In this document: in pieces, positions 26,878 to 35,790 of the stretch | Numbering within the stretch: position 1 is the first letter of the stretch | Layout of the letters: every line of letters begins with the position of its first letter | From: Mycolicibacterium senegalense | GTDB lineage: Bacteria > Actinomycetota > Actinomycetes > Mycobacteriales > Mycobacteriaceae | Assembly: GCF_019645875.1 (NCBI RefSeq) | Contig: NZ_CP081000.1 | Coordinates: 3,410,001-3,474,000, forward strand | Direction of reading: 5' to 3' | Length of the DNA: 64,000 bases | Position numbers and translations under genes: made by a program | The notes under the pieces: model-generated | What the model was told of the DNA's origin: nothing | Databases searched by the model: none | What the model saw: only the letters and a program-made list of their open reading frames with translations

Positions 26878-28233
26878 ATGTCCACAGGACGTTGGCATCA
26901 GGACATCACCCGGACACAATGGCTCGTTCTGGCGGGCACCACCTTGGGCTGGGGGCTCGACGGCTTCGCCGGCAGCCTCTACGTCCTCGTTCTCGGTCCG
27001 GCGATGAACGAACTGCTTCCCAACAGCGGAATCGGCACCGACGGAGCGGCAATCGGTTTCTACGGCGGGCTGACCGTCGCCCTCTTCCTCACCGGCTGGG
27101 CCACCGGAGGCATCCTGTTCGGGATGCTCGCCGACTACTTCGGTCGCACCCGGGTGTTGTCGGTCGGCATCCTCACCTACGCCGTTTTCAGTGCACTGGC
27201 CGTGTTCGCCGAAACCTGGTGGCAACTCGGCATTCTGCGCTTCATCGCGGGCCTCGGCTCCGGCGTCGAGGCCCCGGTAGGCGCGGCACTGATCGCCGAA
27301 TCCTGGCGCAACCGCTTCCGCGCCCGTGCGGGTGGAGTCATGATGGCCGGATACGCCGCCGGGTTCTTCATGGCAGCCGCCGCGTACGCACTGCTCGGCG
27401 ACCACGGCTGGCGTGCCATGATGCTGCTCGCCGGCCTCCCGGCCCTGGTCGTCTGGTTCATCCGCCGCTACGTACCCGAGCCGCCCGAGATCGGCGCCCA
27501 TCTGCAGGCCCGACGGGAACGAAAAGCACTCGGCCGAAACCATGACCACGATCGATTCGTGCTGCGGCGCCTCTTCACTCCCCCGCTGCTGCACCCGATG
27601 CTGGTGTGCACCGCGCTGGCCACCGGAGCGCTCATCTCATTCTGGAGCGTATCGACCTGGTACCCGCAGATCATCCGGGAGATGACCATGGCCGACGGCC
27701 TGGGACGGGCCGTAGCGGACCACCGGGTTGCGATGGCGGCCATGCTGTTCAATGCCGGCGGCATCATCGGTTATGCCGCTTGGGGTTTCGTGGCTGACGC
27801 CATCGGCCGGAAGAAGGCCTTCCTGATCAGCTTCGTGGTCTCGGCCGTCGCGATCGCCTGGGCGTTCCCGATCGACCGCACATATACCGAGATGCTCGTT
27901 TCCATGCCACTTCTCGGATTCGGCTTGTTCGGCGCACTGTCGGGCACCTTCATCTACGGCCCGGAACTGTTTCCGCCCAGTGTGCGCGCCACCGCACTGG
28001 CGATCTGCAACAGCGTGGGCCGCTACGTCACCGCGCTGGGGCCATTCACCGCAGGTGTTATCGCCGCATCGTGGTTCGGCGGAAACCTCGGCATCGCCAC
28101 GGCATCGGTATCTGCAATCGGCCTGATCGCCGTCGTCGGTCTTGCGTTCGCGCGCGAAACCCGCGGGGCGCCGATGCCGGTCGACCACAACGCCGTCCAA
28201 GACAACACATTGAGCGAAAAGAGCGCGTCATGA
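26878..28233 (+). CDS. MFS transporter (aromatic/organic acid type)
   Basis: 451 residues from ATG 26878, with GAAAGG 7 nt upstream. Twelve membrane helices. TM1 has GWGLDGFAGS, similar to the GWxLDxFD signature of the AAHS/SHS proton symporters of aromatic and carboxylic acids; the loop 2-3 motif is GMLADYFGRTR and loop 8-9 FVADAIGRKK. Likely imports the operon's substrate. Its stop overlaps the FAD-monooxygenase start (ATGA). Confidence 0.88.
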   Translation: MSTGRWHQDITRTQWLVLAGTTLGWGLDGFAGSLYVLVLGPAMNELLPNSGIGTDGAAIGFYGGLTVALFLTGWATGGILFGMLADYFGRTRVLSVGILTYAVFSALAVFAETWWQLGILRFIAGLGSGVEAPVGAALIAESWRNRFRARAGGVMMAGYAAGFFMAAAAYALLGDHGWRAMMLLAGLPALVVWFIRRYVPEPPEIGAHLQARRERKALGRNHDHDRFVLRRLFTPPLLHPMLVCTALATGALISFWSVSTWYPQIIREMTMADGLGRAVADHRVAMAAMLFNAGGIIGYAAWGFVADAIGRKKAFLISFVVSAVAIAWAFPIDRTYTEMLVSMPLLGFGLFGALSGTFIYGPELFPPSVRATALAICNSVGRYVTALGPFTAGVIAASWFGGNLGIATASVSAIGLIAVVGLAFARETRGAPMPVDHNAVQDNTLSEKSAS

Positions 28234-29420
28234 CCGAATACGCCAATGCATCGGCGATCGTCGTCGGAGGATCCATCGGCGGGCTGACGGCGGCCCTGCT
28301 GTTGCGCGACCTGGGATTCCACGTCGACGTCTACGAACGCACCCCACTTCCCCTGGACGGCCGCGGCAGCGGCATCGTCCTGCAACCCGATACCGTGCGC
28401 TGGTTCGCCGAACGCAGCCGCCAGAATCTCGCCGACCTGCACACCGCCACCGACTACGTGCAGTACCTCGACCCCAGCGGAGCGGTCATCCACCGCGAAC
28501 GCGCGGTGTGGACCTACACCTCCTGGGGCACTTTCTACCGGGCTCTGCTTGCCGACTTCGGCACCGACCACTACCACTACGGGGAATTCGCCTGCGGCTT
28601 CGATCAGGATGCCGACACGGTGACCGTGCGATTCGTCGGCGGACGAACAGCCCGCGCCGACCTGGTGGTCTTCGCCGACGGCATCAGCTCGCCGGCACGC
28701 GAATCCTTCGACCCCGAAGCCAAACTCGCCTATTCGGGGTATGTCGGCTGGCGGGGCACTGTCCCGCTCTCAGAACTCAGTGCCCAGACCCGCGAAACAC
28801 TCAGCGACGCCATCACCTACACCGTCATCCCGAATTCCCACATCACCATGTACCCGATACCGGGCGAGGACAGCCTCGACGAAGCCGACCGGCTGATGAA
28901 CTACGTCTGGTACCGCAACGTTCCGGCCGGCCCCGAGCTCACTGAACTGATCACCGACAAGCGGGGGTTCACCGGATCAGTGTCCGTGCACCCCGGACAA
29001 GTACAGGACCGCTTCGTCACCGAACTGCGTGCGGCGGCCGGCCGGCAGCTGGCCCCCGCGGTGGCCGAGGTGGTCGCCGCCACCGCCCAGCCGTATCTGC
29101 AGGTGTTGTCGGACGTACGGTCCTCGCGGATGGCGCTCGGCCGGGCCGCACTGATCGGAGATGCCGCGTGCGCATCGCGACCACACGCGGCGGCGGGAAC
29201 CGCCAAGGCCGCGGCGGACGCCTGGGCCCTGGCCGACGCCTTGTCCACCTCATCGGGTGACGTCGCCTCAGCTCTGTCGAAGTGGGAGCCGGCCCAGCTG
29301 CAGCTCAGCGACACGCTTCTGCGCCGTGTCGTCGACATGGGCGACCGCTCCCAGTTCCACAACACCTGGACGCCCGGCGACCCGGATCTGCGATTCGGCC
29401 TGTACGGGCCCGGGCACTGA
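28230..29420 (+). CDS. FAD-dependent monooxygenase, 2,6-dihydroxypyridine 3-hydroxylase-like
   Basis: 396 residues from ATG 28230. Group A flavoprotein hydroxylase: N-terminal GGSIGG, central FADGISSPAR (the DG motif), and DAACASRPHAAAGTAKAAAD near 310-330, which matches the RPHTAAGTAKAA block of 2,6-dihydroxypyridine 3-monooxygenases of nicotine/nicotinate catabolism rather than the usual GDAAH of salicylate hydroxylases. It probably hydroxylates a hydroxylated pyridine or phenol ring with NADH and oxygen. ATGA overlap with the transporter; 28 nt to the cupin gene. Confidence 0.85.
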   Translation: MTEYANASAIVVGGSIGGLTAALLLRDLGFHVDVYERTPLPLDGRGSGIVLQPDTVRWFAERSRQNLADLHTATDYVQYLDPSGAVIHRERAVWTYTSWGTFYRALLADFGTDHYHYGEFACGFDQDADTVTVRFVGGRTARADLVVFADGISSPARESFDPEAKLAYSGYVGWRGTVPLSELSAQTRETLSDAITYTVIPNSHITMYPIPGEDSLDEADRLMNYVWYRNVPAGPELTELITDKRGFTGSVSVHPGQVQDRFVTELRAAAGRQLAPAVAEVVAATAQPYLQVLSDVRSSRMALGRAALIGDAACASRPHAAAGTAKAAADAWALADALSTSSGDVASALSKWEPAQLQLSDTLLRRVVDMGDRSQFHNTWTPGDPDLRFGLYGPGH

Positions 29421-29448
29421 AACCCTTCACTACGAGAGGAACTCGACG

Positions 29449-29886
29449 ATGAACGACGACAACTATCTAACCGATCTGCCGCTGGCCGGTGAATTGGTGG
29501 CCACCGACTTCGAAAGCTGGCCCGATTGGCTCAAGATGGAGTTCGCCGAGCACGCATTCGACGGACACGTCGGATCCCGCCTTCTCAGCCAGGATTCGCG
29601 CGTGCGCGTCTGGGAAATCCGGTTGGCGCCCGGTGAGCGCTGGCACGCGCACCGCCACGTTCTCGATTACTTCTGGACCGCGATCAATGCCGGCCGCAGC
29701 CGCCAGCACACCCACGACGGCTCCGTCCGTGAGGTCTCCTACCACGCCGGCGAGACCCGCCACTTCCATTTCGGGCCGGGCGAATTCCTGTTGCACGACA
29801 TCGAGAACATCGGGGACTCCGAGCTGGTCTTCACCACCGTCGAGCACCTGGACAGCGACAACACCGCGTTGGACATCGCACGATGA
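29449..29886 (+). CDS. Cupin-domain protein
   Basis: 145 residues with a strong GAGAGGA ribosome site. One beta-barrel cupin with motif 1 around WHAHRHVLDYFW and a His-rich second strand (ETRHFHFGPGEFLLHDIENIG split by loops). Three or more histidines can bind a metal, so it may be a small dioxygenase, isomerase or sensor in the pathway. Its stop overlaps the amidohydrolase start (ATGA), linking the two. Confidence 0.82.
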   Translation: MNDDNYLTDLPLAGELVATDFESWPDWLKMEFAEHAFDGHVGSRLLSQDSRVRVWEIRLAPGERWHAHRHVLDYFWTAINAGRSRQHTHDGSVREVSYHAGETRHFHFGPGEFLLHDIENIGDSELVFTTVEHLDSDNTALDIAR

Positions 29887-30860
29887 GCGCCGGCACCCAC
29901 CCGCAGGGCGTCATCGATGTCCACGCCCATTGGCTCCCGCGCGATCTGTTCGGGTTGCCGGCCGGCGCACCGTACGGACCGATGAACGATCGCGGAGGCC
30001 GGCTGTATCTCGGAGACCTGCCGTTGTCGATCGCCACCGAGGCGATGAGCGACGAGGCCGCCATCATCGAGGACATGGCACGTGCCGGGGTCGCGGTGCG
30101 GGTGCTCTCAGCGCCACCGTTCGCCTTTCCGCTCACCGACGACGCGGCAGGCGCCGACTACGCCCGGGCCTTCAACACGTCGCTGACCGATGTCGTGAGC
30201 CGCGCGGACGGAAAGCTGCTGGGCCTGGGCATCGTCAGCCTGGGCACACCGGAGTTGGTGACCCATCAGCTCACCGCCCTGCGTGACGCCGACGGCATCG
30301 CCGGGGTCGCCATCCCGCCGGTGGTCGACGGTGGATCGCTGCACCACGGGATGCTGCGGCACATCGTTTCCGAGGCGGCCCGCCTCGACCTTTCGGTACT
30401 GGTCCACCCCATGCAGATCGGGCGACCGGAATGGGCCGACTACTACCTGGCCAATCTCATCGGGAACCCCGTCGAAACCGCAACCGCCGTCGCGAATCTG
30501 ATCCTCAGCGGACTCAAGGATGAGCTGCCGGCCCTGCGCATCTGCTTCCTCCACGGCGGTGGCTGCGCCCCGGGATTGCTCGGCCGCTGGGATCACGGCT
30601 GGCGCGCCCGCGCCGACGTGCGAGCGGGATGCACCCGGCTGCCCTCCGCGGTGATCCGGGACCTCTACTTCGACACGGTCACCCATGACGCACCCCAGCT
30701 CGAGCTGCTCTGCGAGATTGCCGGGGAAGACAAGGTCGTGTGCGGCAGTGACTACCCGTTCGACATGGCCGAGGCCGAACCCGTACGGTTCGCGGTCAAA
30801 CACAGCCCCGACGAGTTCGCATTGGCGCGAGCGGCGCGAGCGTTTCTGGGGATGAACTGA
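29883..30860 (+). CDS. Amidohydrolase-family decarboxylase (ACMSD-like)
   Basis: 325 residues. Amidohydrolase_2 family: HAH (His14, His16) after strand 1, VHPMQIGRP in the middle, FLHGGG, and GSDYPFDM with the catalytic Asp near residue 283. Most similar in layout to 2-amino-3-carboxymuconate-6-semialdehyde decarboxylase and resorcylate decarboxylases, which remove CO2 from aromatic or ring-opened carboxylates without a cofactor other than zinc. TGATG overlap with the OYE gene. Confidence 0.87.
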   Translation: MSAGTHPQGVIDVHAHWLPRDLFGLPAGAPYGPMNDRGGRLYLGDLPLSIATEAMSDEAAIIEDMARAGVAVRVLSAPPFAFPLTDDAAGADYARAFNTSLTDVVSRADGKLLGLGIVSLGTPELVTHQLTALRDADGIAGVAIPPVVDGGSLHHGMLRHIVSEAARLDLSVLVHPMQIGRPEWADYYLANLIGNPVETATAVANLILSGLKDELPALRICFLHGGGCAPGLLGRWDHGWRARADVRAGCTRLPSAVIRDLYFDTVTHDAPQLELLCEIAGEDKVVCGSDYPFDMAEAEPVRFAVKHSPDEFALARAARAFLGMN

Positions 30861-31948
30861 TGCCCGGTCTGTTCAGTCCCCTGACCCTGCGCGATGTCAC
30901 GTTCGCCCACCGGGCGTGGATGTCGCCGATGATGCAGTTCTCGGCGGTCGTCGACGGACCCGAGGCCGGCACCCCCACCGATTGGCACCTGCAACATCTC
31001 GGTGCACGCGCGATCGGCGGGGTCGCGCTGGCGATGGTCGAGGCCACCGCCGTCGAGCCGGCCGGCCGCAGCAGCATCTACGACCTCGGGTTGTGGAACG
31101 ACGCCCAGGTGCGCGGATTTCGGCGATTGACCGGTTTCATCTCCGGCCTGGGCGCCATCCCCGGAATCCAATTAGTGCACGCCGGCCGGAAGGGTTCCAC
31201 CGGCCGGCCATGGCCCGACCCTGCCCGCCAACCTGAGCCCTGGACGACGGTGGGCCCCAGCCCGATAGCCTTCGGCCGCCACCCTGCCCCCGCCGAACTC
31301 AGCCGCGCTGAGATCGGCCGCATCGTGACGGCCTTCGCCGACGCGGCCCGCCGGGCCGCCGCGGCGGGGTTCCGGGTCCTCGAGATCCATGGGGCCCACG
31401 GCTATCTCGTTCACCAGTTTCTGTCGCCGCAAGCGAACGTGCGCACCGACGAGTACGGCGGGACGCTCGAGAATCGGATGCGGTTCGCCTTGGAGGTGAC
31501 CAGCGCGGTGCGGGACGCCTGGCCCGACCACCTGCCGCTGTTCTTCCGGGTTTCGGCGACCGACTGGCTCGCCGGTGACACCGACGACCCGCGCCCAGGT
31601 TGGACTGTCGAGGACACCGTCACGCTGGCTGCCGGCTTGAAGACGGCGGGTGTAGACCTGGTCGATGTCTCCTCCGGAGGAGCCGTCCCCGACGCAAAGA
31701 TCCCGGTGTTTCCGGGCTACCAGGTGCCGTTCGCCAAGCGCGTGCGAGCCGAGGCGGACATCCCGACGGCATCGGTCGGGTTGATCACCGAAGCCGAACA
31801 GGCCGAAGCGATCGTCTCCGGCGGCGATGCCGATGCCGTCTTCCTGGCCCGGGCGCTGCTGCGCAACCCGAACTGGGTCCGCGACGCCGCCCGGCGTACT
31901 GGCGCCGTCCTTCCCTACCCGCCCCAGTACCGCCGCGCCTTCACATGA
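30860..31948 (+). CDS. Old yellow enzyme-type NADH:flavin oxidoreductase
   Basis: 362 residues, YqjM/XenA-like FMN barrel. HAGRKGS (near residues 110-116), HGAHGYLVHQFLSPQAN with the NADH/substrate His pair, RTDEYGG, and the phosphate-binding GLITEAEQAE/ARALLRNP at the C-terminus. Reduces activated C=C bonds or opens aromatic intermediates. Starts on the last base of the amidohydrolase stop. The next in-frame start of the molybdenum subunit lies 50 nt downstream with its own ribosome site. Confidence 0.9.
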   Translation: MPGLFSPLTLRDVTFAHRAWMSPMMQFSAVVDGPEAGTPTDWHLQHLGARAIGGVALAMVEATAVEPAGRSSIYDLGLWNDAQVRGFRRLTGFISGLGAIPGIQLVHAGRKGSTGRPWPDPARQPEPWTTVGPSPIAFGRHPAPAELSRAEIGRIVTAFADAARRAAAAGFRVLEIHGAHGYLVHQFLSPQANVRTDEYGGTLENRMRFALEVTSAVRDAWPDHLPLFFRVSATDWLAGDTDDPRPGWTVEDTVTLAAGLKTAGVDLVDVSSGGAVPDAKIPVFPGYQVPFAKRVRAEADIPTASVGLITEAEQAEAIVSGGDADAVFLARALLRNPNWVRDAARRTGAVLPYPPQYRRAFT

Positions 31949-31998
31949 GACCCGCGTGGCATGCGCAACCTCGAGCGATGAGACATGATGGAGGCACC

Positions 31999-34230
31999 AT
32001 GGGAGAGCCGGTGAGCCGCGTCGAAGGAGTCGACAAGGTGACCGGACGGGCTCGCTACACCGCCGATACTGTCGTCCCCGGCCTGGTCTATGCGGTGCTG
32101 GCGCAGACTCGGATCCCGCACGGGCGCGTCATCGAGGAATCGCTGCGCCACGTCGCAGACCGAGTCAGCCGGGCCCCTGGTGTTCTGCACGTCCTCACCC
32201 CGCTGAATTGCCCTGTGCTTCACCAGTTACCGCGCGAGCTCACCTTCGACCTACCGTTGGAGCGACGCCCGCCGCTTTCTGACCTGACTGTGCAGTACGT
32301 CGGTCAGCACCTGGCCGTGGTGGTCGCCGACTCACTGGAGAACGCCACCGAAGCGGCATCCCAGTTCGACGTCGAGTACGAGGTGTTGCCTGCGCAGATG
32401 ACGGCCCGCGCGGTGCTCGAGCAGCCGACTGCCCCGGATGAGAAGGGTGGCCAGATCCGCCACGGGAGTTATCTTCCGGACCACTTCGTGAAACTCGAAG
32501 ACGAGAAACTGCAGGACCGTCGTGGCGAGACACCTCGCCAGGGCACCGCGACCAACCGTGTGGATGCCCGCTACACGACTCCGGTGAATGCGCATTATCC
32601 GATCGAGCTGTCGGCGACCATCGCGCAGTGGGACGGTGATCACCTGACCGTCTACGACAGCACCAGATGGATTGCAGGCGAAAAGTCAACGCTGGCAACG
32701 TATCTGGAAATGCCCGAAGAGCGGATCCGCGTCCTTTCGCCGTTGGTGGGTGGCGCGTTCGGGTCAAAGAGCTTCCTGTGGATGCACGTCGTCCTGTGCG
32801 CTGTCGCCAGCCGGGCCGTCGACCGACCCGTCAAGCTGGTCCTCACGCGCGACCAGATGTTCACCTCCACGGGACATCGCCCGCGCACCGAACAGGACGT
32901 GACCCTGATCGCCGATCAGGATGGCCGGATTCTCAGCACCGAACACCACACCGTGACCGAGACGTCCACCGTGGCCCACTTCTGTGAGCCCGCAGGAATT
33001 TCCACCAGGTTCCTCTACACCTCCCCGCACCTGGCGGTGTCGCACCGCGCAGCCCGGATCAATGCCCCCACTCCGTGCTTCATGCGTGGCCCCGGTGAAG
33101 CCCCGGGTTTGTTCGCCCTCGAAGTGGCCATCGACGAACTCGCCGAGCGCAGCGGAGTCGATCCGCTGGAGCTCCGTATCCGCAATCACGCCGAGATCGA
33201 CCAGGCCAGCGGGAAACCCTGGTCCGGTAAACATCTGTTGCAGTGCTATGAGGTAGGGGCACAACGGTTCGGGTGGCAAGATCGCCGCGCCGCGCCGCGC
33301 GCCATGCGGCGCCGTGGAGTCCAAATAGGTTGGGGAATGGCAACGGCGACCTATCCCGGCCGCCGCATGCCGGCCGGATGCCGCGTCGACACGGACGGAA
33401 ACGGATTCGTGCGCTTCTCCTCGGCTACCCATGAAATCGGCACTGGTGTGCGTACCGTGATGACGCAGGTCGCCGCCGACGCCACCGGCCTCGCGATGGA
33501 CCGCGTGAGCTTCATGTCAGGTGATTCGTCGTTCCCTACAGCGCCCTACAGCGGCGCCTCACAGACCACGGCCACGGTGGGCTCCGCCGTGTTCGCCGCC
33601 GGCGTCGAATGGAAGCGCCGGTTCATCGCCGCCCTGACGGCCGACCGTGGTTCCCCATACTTCGGCACCGACCCAGCGACCGTGGACATCACCGCCCTGA
33701 GCCCCGCCGCGGCAGCGGCTTACCGCGACCAGTTGAGCTTCTCGGCCAGCAGTGATGACGGTGGTCAGGAAACACAAGCGGTCCAGTCATTCGGCGCACA
33801 TTTCTGCGAGGTCGAGGTGGACGAAGACATCGGCAGGGCCAGTGTCGTCCGGTGGGTGGCCGTGATGGATTGCGGCCGGGTACTCAACCCGAAGCTCGCT
33901 CGCAGCCAGGTGATGGGCGGCATCACGTTCGGCCTCGGCATGGCACTGATGGAACACGTTCCCTACGACGAGGCATCCGCACTGCCGATCGGCGAGTACT
34001 ACCTGCCCACGCATGCCGATCGCCCCGAATTCGACATCTCCTTCGTCGAGCATCCCGACTACGCGCTGGATCCGATCGGCGTGCGCGGCATCGGCGAGAT
34101 CGGCACCTGCGGCGTGCCGGCTGCGATCGCCAATGCCGTTCATCACGCCACAGGCAAACGTCTGCGCGACCTACCGATCACCCTGGAGGATCTCATGACG
34201 CCCTATCAACCAGCGAAAGTCGGGGCGTGA
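31999..34230 (+). CDS. Molybdenum hydroxylase large subunit (PaoC/YagR-like)
   Basis: 743 residues from ATG 31999, chosen because GGAGG lies 4 nt upstream and the family begins GxPxxRVEGxxKVTG; an ATG at 31945 overlapping the OYE stop is possible. Xanthine-oxidase family: Moco-contacting GGAFGSK (251-257), Arg363 in MRGPGEAPG, and catalytic base Glu700 in GIGEIG. The MRGPGEA form matches E. coli PaoC aldehyde oxidoreductase rather than CO dehydrogenase (no AYRCSFR) or xanthine dehydrogenase. It hydroxylates an aldehyde or N-heterocycle with water as oxygen source. GTGA overlap with the small subunit gene. Confidence 0.9.
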   Translation: MGEPVSRVEGVDKVTGRARYTADTVVPGLVYAVLAQTRIPHGRVIEESLRHVADRVSRAPGVLHVLTPLNCPVLHQLPRELTFDLPLERRPPLSDLTVQYVGQHLAVVVADSLENATEAASQFDVEYEVLPAQMTARAVLEQPTAPDEKGGQIRHGSYLPDHFVKLEDEKLQDRRGETPRQGTATNRVDARYTTPVNAHYPIELSATIAQWDGDHLTVYDSTRWIAGEKSTLATYLEMPEERIRVLSPLVGGAFGSKSFLWMHVVLCAVASRAVDRPVKLVLTRDQMFTSTGHRPRTEQDVTLIADQDGRILSTEHHTVTETSTVAHFCEPAGISTRFLYTSPHLAVSHRAARINAPTPCFMRGPGEAPGLFALEVAIDELAERSGVDPLELRIRNHAEIDQASGKPWSGKHLLQCYEVGAQRFGWQDRRAAPRAMRRRGVQIGWGMATATYPGRRMPAGCRVDTDGNGFVRFSSATHEIGTGVRTVMTQVAADATGLAMDRVSFMSGDSSFPTAPYSGASQTTATVGSAVFAAGVEWKRRFIAALTADRGSPYFGTDPATVDITALSPAAAAAYRDQLSFSASSDDGGQETQAVQSFGAHFCEVEVDEDIGRASVVRWVAVMDCGRVLNPKLARSQVMGGITFGLGMALMEHVPYDEASALPIGEYYLPTHADRPEFDISFVEHPDYALDPIGVRGIGEIGTCGVPAAIANAVHHATGKRLRDLPITLEDLMTPYQPAKVGA

Positions 34231-34808
34231 ACAACCGCGAGATCGAAGCTGCCGGAACGGAACCCCCGGTGGCTGACGGATACACGCTACGTCTGCGCAT
34301 CAACGGGACAACTCAGCGCATCACCGTCGACGTGCGCGCCAGTCTGCTCGACCTGTTGCGCGAGCGGCTACATCTGACGGGCACCAAAAAGGGGTGCGAC
34401 CACGGCCTCTGCGGAGCTTGCACGGTCTCGGTCGACGGCGAGCGCGTGCTCAGCTGCCTGACGCTGGCGGCATCTGTCGACGGATCAGACGTCCTGACCA
34501 TCGAAGGAATCGCCGACGGAGACAACCTGCACCCGCTGCAACAAGCGTTCCTCGCCTGCGATGGATTCCAATGCGGCTACTGCACTCCCGGACAGATATC
34601 GTCAGCCCACGCAATGCTGGCCGAGCACCGGCGCGGTGACCTCAGTCTGGCGACCTTCGATGGCACCAGGAACGACGTTCTCACCGGCTGCTCGCAGTTG
34701 ACGAAGGCAGAGATTCGGGAACGCATGGCAGGCAACATCTGCCGCTGCGGGGCCTATGCCAACATCGTCGAAGCCATCGAAAGCGCCGCCCGTAGCGAGC
34801 CGGCGTGA
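34227..34808 (+). CDS. Molybdenum hydroxylase [2Fe-2S] small subunit (PaoA/YagT-like)
   Basis: 193 residues from GTG overlapping the large-subunit stop. Plant-type [2Fe-2S] cluster: Cys57, 62, 65 and 77; second, helical cluster: Cys116, 119, 172 and 174 (CGYC...CRCG). Between the clusters is an insertion of about 20 residues. E. coli PaoA carries a Tat signal for export; here the N-terminus VNNREIEAAG has no twin-arginine or hydrophobic stretch, so the enzyme should be cytoplasmic. GTGA overlap with the FAD subunit. Confidence 0.92.
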   Translation: MNNREIEAAGTEPPVADGYTLRLRINGTTQRITVDVRASLLDLLRERLHLTGTKKGCDHGLCGACTVSVDGERVLSCLTLAASVDGSDVLTIEGIADGDNLHPLQQAFLACDGFQCGYCTPGQISSAHAMLAEHRRGDLSLATFDGTRNDVLTGCSQLTKAEIRERMAGNICRCGAYANIVEAIESAARSEPA

Positions 34809-35788
34809 AGGCCTTCGACTTTCGCCACGCCGAATCCGTCGACGACGCCGTCGACGCGGCCACGCGCGGTGCCACGTACTTCGCCGGCGGAACGAACCTG
34901 TTCGACCTGATGAAGACCGGCGTTGAGCAACCCTCGTCCTTGATCGACCTCCGCCGGCTCGGAATGACGTCGATCACCACCACCGACACCGGCGGGGTGT
35001 TCATCGAGGCCCGCGTGACCAACAGCGCGCTGGCCAACCACCACCTCATCCGCACGCACTACCCGGTGGTGTCGCACGCCATCCTCAGCGGAGCCACCAC
35101 ACAATTGCGCAACATGGCCACGGCAGGTGGAAATCTGTTGCAGCGCACCCGATGCCCCTACTTCATGCAGACTGCCTTCTCCGAGTGCAACAAGCGCAAA
35201 CCGGGAAGCGGTTGCGCCGCAATCAACGGGTTTCACCGTGAGCACGCCATTTTCGGCGCCAGTGACCACTGCGTGGCGATCCACCCGTCTGACATGGCGG
35301 TGGCCTTCGCCATGCTGGACGCGGTCGTGCACGTACAGAACTCGACGGGACGACGCCGCATTCCGATCGGCCAGTTCTTCGCGCTCCCGGGCCAGACGCC
35401 CGAGATCGACAACACGCTGCAACCGCACGAGCTGATCCTCGGGATCGAACTGCCGCCGTCGGATTTCAACGATCACTGTTGGTACTTGAAGGTTCGGGAC
35501 CGGCACAGCTATGCCTTCGCGCTCGTCTCCGTCGCCGCAGGCCTGCGCATCGAGGACGGTGAAATCGTCGACGCTGCGATCGCCTTGGGCGGCGTAGCGG
35601 CCAAACCGTGGCGAGTGCCTGAAGCCGAATCATGCCTCATCGGGCAGCGCCCCGACGCGGACGCGTTTCACACCGCCGCAACCATCGCGATGGCCGATGC
35701 CCAACCGCTCACCCAGAACGCCTTCAAGGTCGACCTGGGTCTCAACAGCATCGTTCGAGCCCTGACCTTGGCAGCGGTGAGCCGCTAG
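34805..35788 (+). CDS. Molybdenum hydroxylase FAD subunit with extra Fe-S cysteines (PaoB/YagS-like)
   Basis: 327 residues from GTG. FAD-binding AGGTNLFD (27-34) and TAGGNLLQ (107-114). After it are four cysteines, Cys117 (TRCPY), Cys128 (SECNK), Cys137 (SGCAA) and Cys156 (DHCVA), in the same arrangement as the [4Fe-4S] cluster of E. coli PaoB. That extra cluster sets the PaoABC subfamily apart from ordinary xanthine dehydrogenases. Last gene of the operon; its stop is 2 nt from the convergent Hsp70-like gene. No XdhC/PaoD Moco chaperone gene is seen nearby. Confidence 0.92.
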   Translation: MKAFDFRHAESVDDAVDAATRGATYFAGGTNLFDLMKTGVEQPSSLIDLRRLGMTSITTTDTGGVFIEARVTNSALANHHLIRTHYPVVSHAILSGATTQLRNMATAGGNLLQRTRCPYFMQTAFSECNKRKPGSGCAAINGFHREHAIFGASDHCVAIHPSDMAVAFAMLDAVVHVQNSTGRRRIPIGQFFALPGQTPEIDNTLQPHELILGIELPPSDFNDHCWYLKVRDRHSYAFALVSVAAGLRIEDGEIVDAAIALGGVAAKPWRVPEAESCLIGQRPDADAFHTAATIAMADAQPLTQNAFKVDLGLNSIVRALTLAAVSR

Positions 35789-35790
35789 CG

